This document shows positions 26,107 to 34,511 of a DNA stretch of 64,000 bases, in pieces. Made by a program: the position numbers and the translations under genes. Within the stretch, counting starts at the first letter, position 1, and each line of letters opens with the position of its first letter. A model generated the notes under the pieces. It did no database searches, was not told where the DNA came from, and worked only from the letters and a program-made list of their open reading frames with translations. Source of the stretch: Bacillus zhangzhouensis (GTDB lineage: Bacteria > Bacillota > Bacilli > Bacillales > Bacillaceae); contig NZ_JOTP01000004.1 in assembly GCF_000715205.1 (NCBI RefSeq), positions 124,001 to 188,000 of the forward strand, read 5' to 3'.

Positions 26107-26538
26107 TTAATCCTTTTGACTTTTATCCAGCTTTTTGAATAATTTGATCATCGTTTTGAGTTCTTCATCATCAAATGATTCAAATCGTTCCATAAAGTAT
26201 TCTGTTTTCTTTTTCTCAAAATGCTCAGTAATTTCCTTACCCTTATCGGTTAAGTGGATTTTGATGATGCGGCGATCCTCTTTTGAGCGGATACGAGTGA
26301 TCCAGCCTTTTTCTACAAGTGTGTCGGTCACTGCTGTAATATGGCTTGCTGACACCCCAAGAATCGAAGCGAATTCCGTTACTTTTTTTGCACCGTGCTC
26401 ACGGAGTAGATTTAAAATGAGAAATTCATTCCGAGATAATTCGTTATCCAGCAGGCTGTTAATTTCATAACGTATCTGCTTAAATACGGTTCTCAGTAAA
26501 GTATCCATTTCATACATCATTTGTTTTCTTTGTTCCAA
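26107..26538 (-). CDS. ypoP: MarR-family transcriptional regulator YpoP
   Basis: A 143-residue winged-helix protein. The recognition helix region is FASILGVSASHITAVTDTLVEKGWITR and the wing RSKEDRRIIKIHLTDKG. There is no Cys, so it is not an OhrR-type thiol sensor. It is divergent from msrAB; inverted repeats in the 137-bp gap are candidate operators, which would make it the regulator of methionine-sulfoxide repair. Confidence 0.88.
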   Translation of the reverse strand: MEQRKQMMYEMDTLLRTVFKQIRYEINSLLDNELSRNEFLILNLLREHGAKKVTEFASILGVSASHITAVTDTLVEKGWITRIRSKEDRRIIKIHLTDKGKEITEHFEKKKTEYFMERFESFDDEELKTMIKLFKKLDKSQKD

Positions 26539-26563
26539 TCATTAAACCCCCATTATATTTTAA

Positions 26564-26609
26564 GATACGACAGAATGCTTTCTTTCATTTTAGGTACACA
26601 AGTCGTATC
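26564..26609. promoter_or_regulatory. Inverted repeat between ypoP and msrA
   Basis: GATACGAC (26564-26571) and GTCGTATC (26602-26609) are perfect inverse copies 30 bp apart, between the divergent ypoP and msrA starts. Confidence 0.5.
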
Positions 26610-26624
26610 ATTTTCATTATTTTT

Positions 26625-26647
26625 TATCATGTTATAATATGATGATA
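26625..26647. promoter_or_regulatory. Palindrome covering the msrA -10 box
   Basis: TATCAT on the left and ATGATGATA on the right flank a TG-T-TATAAT extended -10 (26633-26638). A repressor binding here would block the msrA promoter directly. Confidence 0.5.
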
Positions 26648-26675
26648 CCATTTTTTAAATGAAGGGGGCACTAAT

Positions 26676-27209
26676 ATGTCTGAAAAACAAGAATTAGCCA
26701 CATTTGCTGGAGGCTGTTTCTGGTGTATGGTTAAACCTTTTGATGAACAGCCAGGCATTATCAAAGTTGAATCAGGGTATACTGGCGGACATACAGTGAA
26801 TCCGACCTATGAGGAAGTATGTACAAATACAACGGGACATAGAGAAGCGGTTCAAATCACATTTGATCCTGACGTTTTCCCGTATGAGAAACTATTAGAA
26901 CTGTATTGGCAGCAAATAGACCCAACAGATGATGGAGGGCAATTTGGTGATAGAGGAGAGTCTTACCGTACAGGTATTTATGTTCATCATGAGGAGCAGC
27001 GAAAGCTTGCAGAAGCTTCGAAAGAGCAGCTGAGTCAAAGCGGGATCTTCCAAAAGCCAATCGTCACAGAAATTTTAGAGGCTGGTCCTTTTTATCCTGC
27101 AGAGGAATATCATCAGCATTATTATAAAAAGAACAACATGCACTACGAACGATATCATGTCGGTTCGGGTAGAGCGGGTTTTATTCAATCCCATTGGAGT
27201 GATAAATAA
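26676..27209 (+). CDS. msrA: Peptide methionine sulfoxide reductase MsrA
   Basis: 177 residues. The catalytic Cys is in [13 protein letters not shown] (residue 14). [26 protein letters not shown] and the [21 protein letters not shown] core are typical. It repairs S-epimer methionine sulfoxide. The final base of its stop codon is the first base of the msrB start. Confidence 0.95.
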   Translation: MSEKQELATFAGGCFWCMVKPFDEQPGIIKVESGYTGGHTVNPTYEEVCTNTTGHREAVQITFDPDVFPYEKLLELYWQQIDPTDDGGQFGDRGESYRTGIYVHHEEQRKLAEASKEQLSQSGIFQKPIVTEILEAGPFYPAEEYHQHYYKKNNMHYERYHVGSGRAGFIQSHWSDK

Positions 27210-27640
27210 TGGCAAATGAAAAAGAGCAACGGATCAAAGAATTAAACCGGATGCAGTACGAGGTCACGCAAAATAATGGCACTGAGCCGCCATTTCAAAA
27301 TGAATTTTGGGACCACAAAGAAGAAGGCATTTATGTGGATATCATTTCAGGCAAGCCATTGTTTTCTTCTTTCGATAAGTTTGATGCCCATTGCGGCTGG
27401 CCAAGTTTTACAAAACCGATTGAAGGCGAGGAAGTAGAGGAGAAGGTTGATACGAGTCATGGTATGGTTCGGACAGAGGTTCGCAGCAAAACAGCTGATT
27501 CTCATCTTGGTCATGTTTTTCCTGATGGACCAGGACCAAATGGTCTCCGGTATTGTATTAACTCAGCCGCTTTGAAGTTTATCCCAAAGGATGATCTGGA
27601 AAAAGAGGGCTACGGCCATTTGACACATCTATTTGAATAA
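27209..27640 (+). CDS. msrB: Peptide methionine sulfoxide reductase MsrB
   Basis: 143 residues. The catalytic Cys is in [11 protein letters not shown] (near residue 118) and [10 protein letters not shown] supplies the conserved Trp. The zinc-binding CxxC pairs of other MsrB forms are absent. It repairs R-epimer methionine sulfoxide and is cotranscribed with msrA. Confidence 0.95.
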   Translation: MANEKEQRIKELNRMQYEVTQNNGTEPPFQNEFWDHKEEGIYVDIISGKPLFSSFDKFDAHCGWPSFTKPIEGEEVEEKVDTSHGMVRTEVRSKTADSHLGHVFPDGPGPNGLRYCINSAALKFIPKDDLEKEGYGHLTHLFE

Positions 27641-27649
27641 TTCATGTAA

Positions 27650-27698
27650 AAAAATCGTCACATGGAAAGCATCTGCTTCCGTGTGACGATTTTTTATT
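27650..27698. terminator. Bidirectional terminator between msrB and spsM
   Basis: AATCGTCACA-TGGAAGC / GCTTCC-GTGTGACGATT stem, T-runs on both strands. Confidence 0.88.
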
Positions 27699-28722
27699 TT
27701 TTATGATGCGTGTGATGTAATTGTTCGATGATATGGAATAGCTTCGCTTTTGTAATGAGCGGTGCTTCATTTGACGTGTAATTGGTCAAATCGACTTTTT
27801 GAAAGGCAGGGTGCAGATGTGGTCTCGGTAAGATCGCATAAAATTGTTCATGCTCAAACAGTGCATCTGCCTCATGTGGGAATGTGAGCTCCTCGTGAAG
27901 TTTTTCTCCAGGTCTTTTACCAATAACGAGAATATCTGGTGCTGCAACGTTCATTTGACCAGCATATTCATGAAACGCTTTTAATAGATCTGCAAGCTGT
28001 AATGACTCCATCTTGAGAATGAAGGTTTCGCCGCCTTTCATCATGATGGCTGCCTCAAGTGTAAGGGATACAGCCTCTTCAATGGACATAAAAAAACGTG
28101 TCATGGCAGGATCTGTCACGGTCAAAGGTTTCTCGTTTAACAGCTGCTGGAGCATGATCGGAATGACGGAGCCTCTTGATCCAAGCACATTGCCAAAGCG
28201 TACAGAGCAAAACATTGTTTTTTGATTGGGAATACTTTCGTTTGCTTGGAAAAATAGTTTTTCTGAAATCAATTTTGTTGCACCCATGGCATTCGTCGGG
28301 GCCACTGCCTTGTCGGTTGAAATGTTGACAACATGACTGACTTCGTGTTCGATTGCTGCTTCAATGACATGCTGCCCGCCGATGATATTGGTTTGAACCG
28401 CCTCAAACGGATTATCTTCACAAGTGGGTACTTGTTTTAAGGCTGCTGCATGAAAGATGATATCAACACCTTTGACAAGCTGTCTCACGCGGCTGGCATC
28501 GCGCACATCACCAAGAGCAAATACGACCTCTGGATGCTCTGCATACTCATTTTTCATCATGTATTGTTTGCTGTCATCTTTGCTGAATACAATGACTTTC
28601 TTTGGAGAACATGCTGTTAATTTTTTGACAATTTGCCGGCCGATTGAACCCGTACCGCCTGTGACTAAAATCGTTTTGTCACGAAAAAAGGTCTTCAAAC
28701 TCATTTCTATCTGTTTGAACAT
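27694..28722 (-). CDS. spsM: Intact spore polysaccharide dehydratase SpsM
   Basis: 342 residues of the CapD/FlaA1/WbpM-type SDR family, acting on UDP-sugar (typically 4,6-dehydration) for spore-envelope polysaccharide. The Rossmann motif is VTGGTGSIGRQIV (about 21-33). The catalytic region NISTDKAVAPTNAMGATK has Met where soluble PseB-type enzymes have Tyr, as in WbpM. In B. subtilis 168 this gene is split into ypqP and yodU by prophage SP-beta; here it is uninterrupted. The ATG after GGGGGATTAG is chosen. A sigma-K promoter lies upstream. Confidence 0.92.
   Translation of the reverse strand: MFKQIEMSLKTFFRDKTILVTGGTGSIGRQIVKKLTACSPKKVIVFSKDDSKQYMMKNEYAEHPEVVFALGDVRDASRVRQLVKGVDIIFHAAALKQVPTCEDNPFEAVQTNIIGGQHVIEAAIEHEVSHVVNISTDKAVAPTNAMGATKLISEKLFFQANESIPNQKTMFCSVRFGNVLGSRGSVIPIMLQQLLNEKPLTVTDPAMTRFFMSIEEAVSLTLEAAIMMKGGETFILKMESLQLADLLKAFHEYAGQMNVAAPDILVIGKRPGEKLHEELTFPHEADALFEHEQFYAILPRPHLHPAFQKVDLTNYTSNEAPLITKAKLFHIIEQLHHTHHKK
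28302..28317. other. Unoccupied equivalent of the SP-beta attachment core in spsM
   Basis: In B. subtilis the SP-beta core (recalled as ACAGATAAAGCTGTAT) encodes T-D-K-A-V of SpsM. The same codons here read ACCGACAAGGCAGTGG on the minus strand, 10 of 16 bases identical. The protein motif is kept and no prophage is present. Confidence 0.6.
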
Positions 28723-28755
28723 ATCTAATCCCCCAACTATCATTTCTCTACTTTG

Positions 28756-28783
28756 CATCATATGTGAAAGAGTGGCAGACGTT
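28756..28783 (-). promoter_or_regulatory. Sigma-K-like promoter of spsM
   Basis: AACG (28783-28780), 15-bp spacer, CATATGATG (28764-28756; one mismatch to CATAnnnTA). Predicted start about 25 nt before the ATG. Confidence 0.5.
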
Positions 28784-28916
28784 TGAGGAAAAGAACCACT
28801 TCATGCATAAATTAGGTGAACAAATTATAACCATCTGCTTGATGTTTTAATAGAATATGGAGAGATAAAAGAAAAAGTAGAAAAAGCGAGAGACCTGAAC
28901 ACTTCAGTACTGCGAT

Positions 28917-28958
28917 CAGCTCAATCATGGGTAAGCATTTTCGCAGGACATTGAGCTG
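28917..28958. repeat. 9-bp inverted repeat upstream of the cytidylyltransferase-like gene
   Basis: CAGCTCAAT (28917-28925) and ATTGAGCTG (28950-28958), 24 bp apart, 24 bp upstream of the ATG. It could be an mRNA hairpin or an operator. The rest of the 28723-28981 gap is AT-rich without a gene. Confidence 0.45.
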
Positions 28959-28981
28959 CGGGCGAGGGGAGAAGAGAATAT

Positions 28982-29704
28982 ATGTATAGGGGAAATCGTA
29001 TTTTAGCCATGATACCAGCTTTTGGCTGCCAGCAAGATCATCATGGTGAACACATTCGCATATTGGCGAAGCGGCCGCTCATCTATTGGACCATTCAGCC
29101 GCTATTACAAATGGTTGAGTTAGATGAAATCATCGTATCCTCAGAGGATGTGAATACACAAATCATTTCGTCCCACTATGGAGCAAATGTCATTGAACTT
29201 CCAAGTACACATGTGACTGAACAAACACCCTCATTACTAGCTGTGAAACACGCGCTTGCTTATTTAGAACGAGAGGGGAAGACATTTGATATTGTCCTGT
29301 ATCTGCATCCGTCGTCTCCTCTTAGACAGCCGGCAGATATTGAGAGCTGCTTGGAGCTTCTAGTAGAAGGGAGCTATGACTGTACCGCTTCTTTTACAGA
29401 GGCGCTAGAAAACCCAAACGAAACATGGACACTGCATGAAAGCAATGAAGCCACTTTATATAAGGACAATCATTATTTTTTCATTCCAAAGCAGGGGCAT
29501 CCTCATACGTATGGCCGTTTAAATGGCGCTGTTTATGCTTTTTATGCTCATTATGCAAAAGAATGCATCCATTCCTTTTTAGAAGGATCAGTTGGAGCGT
29601 ATATGATGGATCACAAGCAATCGCTTGTTGTGAAAAGTGAGGCAGATAGGAAAGAGGCAGAGAAAGTATTATTGGCTCGCCTGGATGCGGAAGGGACACC
29701 ATAA
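28982..29704 (+). CDS. CMP-sugar cytidylyltransferase-like protein with altered nucleotide loop
   Basis: 240 residues, resembling acylneuraminate cytidylyltransferases (NeuA/PseF, also SpsF). YLHPSSPLRQPADIESCLELL (about 104-124), NGAVYAF (about 181) and the C-terminal VKSEADRKEAEKVL fit the family. The CTP-binding loop, normally PARGGSKxxxxKN, reads PAFGCQQDHHGEH, so key Arg, Gly-Ser and Lys are lost. It may be catalytically different or regulatory. Its place between spsM and cgeB suggests a part in making or priming a crust sugar. Confidence 0.72.
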   Translation: MYRGNRILAMIPAFGCQQDHHGEHIRILAKRPLIYWTIQPLLQMVELDEIIVSSEDVNTQIISSHYGANVIELPSTHVTEQTPSLLAVKHALAYLEREGKTFDIVLYLHPSSPLRQPADIESCLELLVEGSYDCTASFTEALENPNETWTLHESNEATLYKDNHYFFIPKQGHPHTYGRLNGAVYAFYAHYAKECIHSFLEGSVGAYMMDHKQSLVVKSEADRKEAEKVLLARLDAEGTP

Positions 29705-29715
29705 AATTGATTTCA

Positions 29716-29752
29716 ACAAGAAAAGCGCCCAGTCATAGGGCGCTTTTTACTA
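29716..29752. terminator. Bidirectional terminator between the cytidylyltransferase-like gene and cgeB
   Basis: AAAGCGCCC / GGGCGCTTT stem followed by T-runs on either strand. Confidence 0.85.
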
Positions 29753-30695
29753 TCTCATATAACCTGTATGGTAGCGTGTCAAATGTATTCCAGTGAACGA
29801 CTTGCTCGTAATTATTCAGCGCAATCGCCTTTCTTTTTTCAACATTTGATACATAGTATTCGGTCTGCTCAATCAAATCGTCTTCATGTGTGTAAAAAGC
29901 GAAGCTTGAAAAAGGATCTGGCGGATTCATATCCGTCAATTGAAAGCTTCCACTTGCAGCGATATCAAACGCTCTGTTGTTGAGGCTCATATTTTGAATC
30001 AATGCTTTGTTTCGGTTATAGACGAATTGAGCTGGTCTGTGCGGATTAAGGACAATGGCTGATTGTTGATACATTTCCGCCATTTGCTTAGGGCTCAGCC
30101 AGTTGGTCACAAGTGTTAAATCACGATACCGTCTACGTGACTTATTCAAATGCCGATGCCATTCCTTGCCTGCAACGAGAATACGCCATTTGTGCTGGTG
30201 TAAGAGTGCATCGATGGCTTTGATGCGGTTTGGATAAGGGTAACCAACGAGTGCAATGTCATAGGTGAATGTCTCAGCTTGCGGCATTTTTTTCTGAAAT
30301 ATACGTGTATTGGTTGGAATGGGAAAGTAGTGCACGTGGTCAACACCTAATTGTTTGTAAAAAGGCAGTACGCCTTCGTCAATGGTTAAAATCATTTGTG
30401 CATCCTGTGTACAGGTAGCAGACACATCTGTATAAAAAGGATCTTCTGTCATCCATAGAATGATGGGGATCTTTTCTTGTTTGAACTGATGAAGTACTTC
30501 TTTAGGAACATGATCACCGATCATCATGAAAGCAAAATCCGGAGAAAATGTCCGGATTTTGTGCATGTGCTCAAGTAGAGATTCTCTTTCTATCTTCAAA
30601 TATGAAAAGGATGAATCAATGAAGCTTTCTTCTATCCATTGATCAAAAGTTCGGTAGATTCCGCCGTAGCCAGAGCTGATATAAAGAAGCTTCAT
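29733..30695 (-). CDS. cgeB: Spore crust glycosyltransferase CgeB
   Basis: 320 residues, of CgeB-family glycosyltransferases (GT4-like fold). MKLLYISSGYGGIYRTF at the N-terminus, LNPHR (about 235) and the family C-terminal NNRAFDIAASGSFQLTD (about 258-274) are visible. CgeB glycosylates the outermost spore layer in the mother cell, probably modifying crust protein or polysaccharide. It follows cgeA by 15 nt on the same strand. Confidence 0.9.
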   Translation of the reverse strand: MKLLYISSGYGGIYRTFDQWIEESFIDSSFSYLKIERESLLEHMHKIRTFSPDFAFMMIGDHVPKEVLHQFKQEKIPIILWMTEDPFYTDVSATCTQDAQMILTIDEGVLPFYKQLGVDHVHYFPIPTNTRIFQKKMPQAETFTYDIALVGYPYPNRIKAIDALLHQHKWRILVAGKEWHRHLNKSRRRYRDLTLVTNWLSPKQMAEMYQQSAIVLNPHRPAQFVYNRNKALIQNMSLNNRAFDIAASGSFQLTDMNPPDPFSSFAFYTHEDDLIEQTEYYVSNVEKRKAIALNNYEQVVHWNTFDTLPYRLYEIVKSAL

Positions 30696-30710
30696 GTTGA
30701 CCCTCTCACA

Positions 30711-31112
30711 TTAAGATGTGAACGTAACACTTTCAACTTTATCTACATCTAATAGAGTCGTTGAAGAGCCTGCAGGTGTCACAGAGCTTTCTTGTGTGAC
30801 GAACACAACACCTGTTGAAGCATCGAATGATACAAATTGAACTGGGCCTATTAGGTCTCCTGAGTCAGTGACAATGCTAATGACTGTTCCTGGTGCAAGT
30901 CTTGCAAAAATCCATCTTGCTGGTTGAGATACATCGAGTGTTGTAGCAGAATCTGAAGGTGATGCCTCAGATGCTACTTCACTAAATAAATTGTTTAATT
31001 TTTCTTCCACTTGTACTCCTCCTTCTTCGAGATTGACTGTTAACGCATGACTAAGCGGTCTGAAAAACAGTTTCAATAGTTCTTTTTTTAATTCGGCACG
31101 CTTGTCGCTCAT
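30711..31112 (-). CDS. cgeA: Spore crust protein CgeA
   Basis: 133 residues, the same length as B. subtilis CgeA. The first 50 residues are charged; the rest is a small Thr/Ser/Val-rich beta domain ([21 protein letters not shown]), a likely surface platform for glycosylation by CgeB. CgeA is the outermost known crust protein in B. subtilis and its synthesis needs sigma-K and GerE. RBS AAGGATGGGG. Confidence 0.88.
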   Translation of the reverse strand: MSDKRAELKKELLKLFFRPLSHALTVNLEEGGVQVEEKLNNLFSEVASEASPSDSATTLDVSQPARWIFARLAPGTVISIVTDSGDLIGPVQFVSFDASTGVVFVTQESSVTPAGSSTTLLDVDKVESVTFTS

Positions 31113-31152
31113 TTTCTCCCCATCCTTCCTTCATCACTTCAAACACACCACT

Positions 31153-31180
31153 ATGTATATGCCGTTCACTTTTTTTTGTA
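31153..31180 (-). promoter_or_regulatory. Sigma-K-like promoter of cgeAB
   Basis: TACA (31180-31177), 15-bp spacer, CATATACAT (31161-31153). Predicted start near 31145. Confidence 0.5.
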
Positions 31181-31227
31181 TAAGCAGAATGCTCATTCCT
31201 TGTTCTTTTTTCAGTTCATCACTTCAC

Positions 31228-31243
31228 ACATTTTTAAAAATGT
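31228..31243. repeat. 16-bp perfect palindrome between cgeA and cgeC
   Basis: ACATTTTTAAAAATGT lies between the two divergent promoters and could serve both as an operator. It is AT-only in the middle, so chance is possible. Confidence 0.5.
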
Positions 31244-31275
31244 TTTCAAATGCTGAGGCTAAATGAAGCGATTCT

Positions 31276-31284
31276 CATACTCTA
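31276..31284 (+). promoter_or_regulatory. Sigma-K -10 of cgeCD
   Basis: CATACTCTA is a perfect CATAnnnTA, 34 bp before the cgeC ATG. No AC -35 is seen at the proper distance, fitting a GerE-assisted promoter. Confidence 0.5.
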
Positions 31285-31318
31285 GTAAAGATTACATGAG
31301 AAGAGAGAGGGATTTTAA

Positions 31319-31639
31319 ATGGGATTTGAACAATTATTAAATGGTTGGAACGAAGAATTACTAGAAGCAGAAGGAGTACTTGAAGTCATTTTGATTTTAT
31401 TTCTTCTTCATCTTTTAGAGGAAAGTGAGAAAGAAAGTGCGTCAGAAATCAAAGAATTGCTTCGTCCATGGCTTGAGCTTGGCATTCCACTGCCTCGTGT
31501 TCATTTGGTCAATGGAGATGTGCTCCAAAACGTGGTTGTCGTGCAATTGTTTGATTCAGTAGCGGTTTTTAAAAATGCGACAAATCAGCTAAGAGTAAGT
31601 GTTCCTTATGTGAACATTGTCAGCTGGGGGGCTTTTTAA
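31319..31639 (+). CDS. cgeC: Spore crust-associated protein CgeC
   Basis: 106 residues (B. subtilis CgeC about 101). An acidic helical N-terminal half (EVILILFLLHLLEESEKESASE) is followed by a small beta domain (RVHLVNGDVLQNVVVVQLFDSVAVF) similar in style to the CgeA C-terminus. Divergent from cgeA and 17 nt before cgeD. Its role in the outer coat is uncertain. Confidence 0.85.
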   Translation: MGFEQLLNGWNEELLEAEGVLEVILILFLLHLLEESEKESASEIKELLRPWLELGIPLPRVHLVNGDVLQNVVVVQLFDSVAVFKNATNQLRVSVPYVNIVSWGAF

Positions 31640-31662
31640 TCTAACGAAAAAGGATAATGATC

Positions 31663-32952
31663 ATGAAAGTATCGGTGATTTTAACAAGCTACAATAAACC
31701 TGATTTCATTGATCGTGTGCTAAAGAGTATGGTGGAACAAACGTATCAAAACTGGGAGCTTTTGATTATGGATGATGGCTCAGAGCCAGAAACAACGAAA
31801 AAGATTCAGCCCTTTTTAGACGATAAACGCATTCATCTGTATCCGCACATGGTTCATCCTGCAAAACGGCTTGAAACCGTACGTTATGCGACGCTTATTA
31901 ATGAAGCTTTAACACGCATAACAGGTGAGCTGATTTGTTATTTAACAGATGATACAATGTACCGTAAAGATCGTTTGCAGAAAATGGTGGATGTTTTTCA
32001 ATCGAAGCCTCATATAGATATTGTTTATTCCTCGCAGCGTGTCGTTCATGTTGATAAGCATCTAGTGGAAACCATGAGCTTCGTTCGGGAAGCAGATCAA
32101 ATGTTAGAGCATGCGTCCTTTCAAGTCGACCATTGTTCGGTCATGCACAGAAGGCGCTTGCTTCCGCTTATTTATGAGAAATACGGGCAATATTGGGACG
32201 ATGACCCGAAACATTGGCATCATGCAGACTCTGTTTTTTGGATGAGGTTGAATTATTTTGCAGCGTTTTTTCCATTAAAAGATGTGCTTGATACAACGTA
32301 TAAAACACCTCAATCCTTTCATCACATGTTTTCAAGTATGCCGTATGATTTAATTGATGGAACTGTGATTGAAAGAGAAGGGGCTTATTGTCAGATCGCC
32401 CACGGAAATCTTCATGGAATCGATAGGTGTTGGGTGAATGAAAAGAAAAGGCGTGCAATTCGTATTCCTTTGTTATGTGCGATGAAATATGAGATGAATG
32501 AGATGCTGGCAGTGCCAAATTATACAGTGGTCAGCGCAGATAATGGAAGGACGTTTTATTATATTGAAGATCAGAAAAAAAGACGTTTTGCTTCAAAGCG
32601 TGATATGCAATATTTTCAGTTTCATCCAAAGGAGATTTACACCATTTCAAATGATCTGCTTCAGACGTTTGATGATGGGGAAATCATTCAAGCATTTCCT
32701 GTATTCAGCCCGCCAAATCGTCGGCTCTTTAAATGGGAACAAGATGTCTATTTACTTATGCATGATACCTTTTGCCGTATTGTTCCTGAGGTAATGAAGT
32801 TATTTGCGTTTAATCATCAACCAATCAGGCTATTTCCTTCCCAATTTACGTTGTTTCAAGAAGGGAAGCCAATTGTGCCACTGTATATGGAATCGCTACA
32901 TGAATTCGATATGTCTCTTTATCAAACATCAGGGCGGAAGCATTCCTCATAA
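31663..32952 (+). CDS. cgeD: Spore maturation glycosyltransferase CgeD
   Basis: 429 residues. The N-terminal half is a GT2 domain: VSVILTSYNKPDFIDRVLKSM, WELLIMDDGSEPET and the acidic CYLTDDTMYRKDRL. The C-terminal 170 residues are family-specific. It acts in the mother cell on crust polysaccharide. The second ATG is chosen for spacing from AAAAGGA. In B. subtilis cgeE follows; here a terminator follows and cgeE is missing. Confidence 0.9.
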   Translation: MKVSVILTSYNKPDFIDRVLKSMVEQTYQNWELLIMDDGSEPETTKKIQPFLDDKRIHLYPHMVHPAKRLETVRYATLINEALTRITGELICYLTDDTMYRKDRLQKMVDVFQSKPHIDIVYSSQRVVHVDKHLVETMSFVREADQMLEHASFQVDHCSVMHRRRLLPLIYEKYGQYWDDDPKHWHHADSVFWMRLNYFAAFFPLKDVLDTTYKTPQSFHHMFSSMPYDLIDGTVIEREGAYCQIAHGNLHGIDRCWVNEKKRRAIRIPLLCAMKYEMNEMLAVPNYTVVSADNGRTFYYIEDQKKRRFASKRDMQYFQFHPKEIYTISNDLLQTFDDGEIIQAFPVFSPPNRRLFKWEQDVYLLMHDTFCRIVPEVMKLFAFNHQPIRLFPSQFTLFQEGKPIVPLYMESLHEFDMSLYQTSGRKHSS

Positions 32953-32970
32953 GAGGGATGCTTTTTTTAA
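32938..32970 (+). terminator. cgeCD terminator
   Basis: AAGCATTCCTC-ATAA-GAGGGATGCTT stem followed by T-run, overlapping the cgeD stop. Confidence 0.85.
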
Positions 32971-33110
32971 GCAATAGATGAAAAAAGCAGGAGATTGATA
33001 GGAAAAAGCGAAACGTGAAAAGGATAGGGGAAACCAACTGAGCACGAACAAGCCGCTGAAAATTGGGCAATAGATGCCGATTTTCCGGCACTGAAAGTGA
33101 GGGGGAAAGA

Positions 33111-34487
33111 ATGGGGAAGGTTGTCGAAAGAGCGGATTGGTTTGAATTAATTTTAGAAGCCATCGATGAAGCCATTCATGTTGTAGATGATCAAGGGGTG
33201 ACGATCTTTTATAATCACAATGCCGCTAAATTTGACTGTTTACAAAAAGAAGAGGTGATTGGCAAGTATATCCTTGATGTGTATCCATCATTAACTGAAA
33301 AAACAAGTACGCTCATGCATGTACTTAGAACTGGGAATCCCATTTATCATTCTTTACAAACGTATTTGAATAAAAATGGAGAAAAAATTGAAACGGTCAA
33401 CACCACATTGCCCATTATTGAAGATAGCAAGTTAATAGGCGCAGTGGAAGTAGCAAAAGATGTATCAAAGCTGTCGGCGCTTTCGAATCGTTTAGATCAA
33501 AAAAAACGAACGAATGGTGTTTCTGAGACAGACCAAATGCATGATTTTTCTTCATTTTTAACAAATGATCCGCTTTTAAAAGAGATGCTTGAGAAAGCAA
33601 AAAAAGCAGCTGCTTATCCTTCGTCTGTTGTCGTCTACGGGGAAACAGGGACAGGAAAAGAAGTGCTGGTACAAGCCATTGTCCATGAATCTGATCGAAA
33701 AGACCAGGTGTTCATCCCGCAAAACTGTGCAGCGCTTCCAGAATCATTACTTGAGAGTTTATTGTTCGGATCTGTCAAAGGAAGCTATACGGGCGCAATT
33801 GATCGCAAGGGGCTTTTTGAATTAGCAGATGGGGGCACACTTTTTCTTGATGAGCTGCAAGCAATGCCGCTCACGCTACAAACAAAATTATTACGTGTGT
33901 TAGAGGATGGCGTTGTGCGCCGCATCGGTGATGCAAAGGCCATTAAAGTGGATGTCAGAGTTATTACTGCGCTTAATATAGACCCATTTGAAGCAGTGAA
34001 GAAGCAAATTTTAAGAGAAGACTTATTCTATAGACTGCATGTGTCATCTTTCCATATTCCGCCGCTTCGAGCGAGAAAGCAAGATATCAAGCTGCTATCC
34101 CGCCATTTCATTCAAACCTATCATCACCAGTTTTCTAAAAATGTCACCCGCCTATCTGAAGAAACGACACAATTGTTTATGGCGCATCACTGGCCAGGGA
34201 ACGTCAGAGAATTAAAACATACCATTGAGCATGCTGTTTTGATGATGCCAAAGGAAGCGGAAGACATCACCCCGGCATATCTTCCTGCTCATTTACGGGC
34301 GCAGAAGAGAGAAAACAAACCGCCGCAGTCCTCATTAAAAAGTCAGGTTACTTCATTTGAACAAACATTGATTCAAGAAGCTTTAAGTAAACATAACGGG
34401 AATATTAAGCAAACCGCCGCAGCCTTAAAGATCCCTCGACAAACGCTGCAATATAAACTGAAGAAATATGAAGATGCCGAAATGTAG
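33111..34487 (+). CDS. Sigma-54 (SigL)-dependent activator, PAS-AAA+-Fis, probably of kamA
   Basis: 458 residues. Residues about 10-120 are a PAS domain (AIHVVDDQGVTIFYNHNAAKF). The AAA+ domain (about 145-380) has Walker A GETGTGKE, the sigma-54 contact loop as GSYTGA, and Walker B GGTLFLDELQ. The C-terminus is a Fis helix-turn-helix (GNIKQTAAALKIPRQTLQYKLKKYE). It resembles RocR/BkdR-type activators. The next gene, kamA, has a -24/-12 promoter, so kamA is its likely target and a lysine-related compound its likely signal. ATG chosen after GAGGGGG. Confidence 0.9.
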   Translation: MGKVVERADWFELILEAIDEAIHVVDDQGVTIFYNHNAAKFDCLQKEEVIGKYILDVYPSLTEKTSTLMHVLRTGNPIYHSLQTYLNKNGEKIETVNTTLPIIEDSKLIGAVEVAKDVSKLSALSNRLDQKKRTNGVSETDQMHDFSSFLTNDPLLKEMLEKAKKAAAYPSSVVVYGETGTGKEVLVQAIVHESDRKDQVFIPQNCAALPESLLESLLFGSVKGSYTGAIDRKGLFELADGGTLFLDELQAMPLTLQTKLLRVLEDGVVRRIGDAKAIKVDVRVITALNIDPFEAVKKQILREDLFYRLHVSSFHIPPLRARKQDIKLLSRHFIQTYHHQFSKNVTRLSEETTQLFMAHHWPGNVRELKHTIEHAVLMMPKEAEDITPAYLPAHLRAQKRENKPPQSSLKSQVTSFEQTLIQEALSKHNGNIKQTAAALKIPRQTLQYKLKKYEDAEM

Positions 34488-34511
34488 GCACTTTAATGAT
34501 TGAAACTTGCA

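Noticed and set aside
28762..28981. Prophage or integrase remnant beside spsM
   Set aside because: No integrase, no phage-like ORF and no repeated attachment core; only AT-rich DNA, a promoter-like site and a 9-bp inverted repeat.
33051..33092. GCCG...CGGC hairpin before the PAS activator as a riboswitch
   Set aside because: A single imperfect hairpin with no terminator or sequestered RBS; not enough to call a riboswitch.
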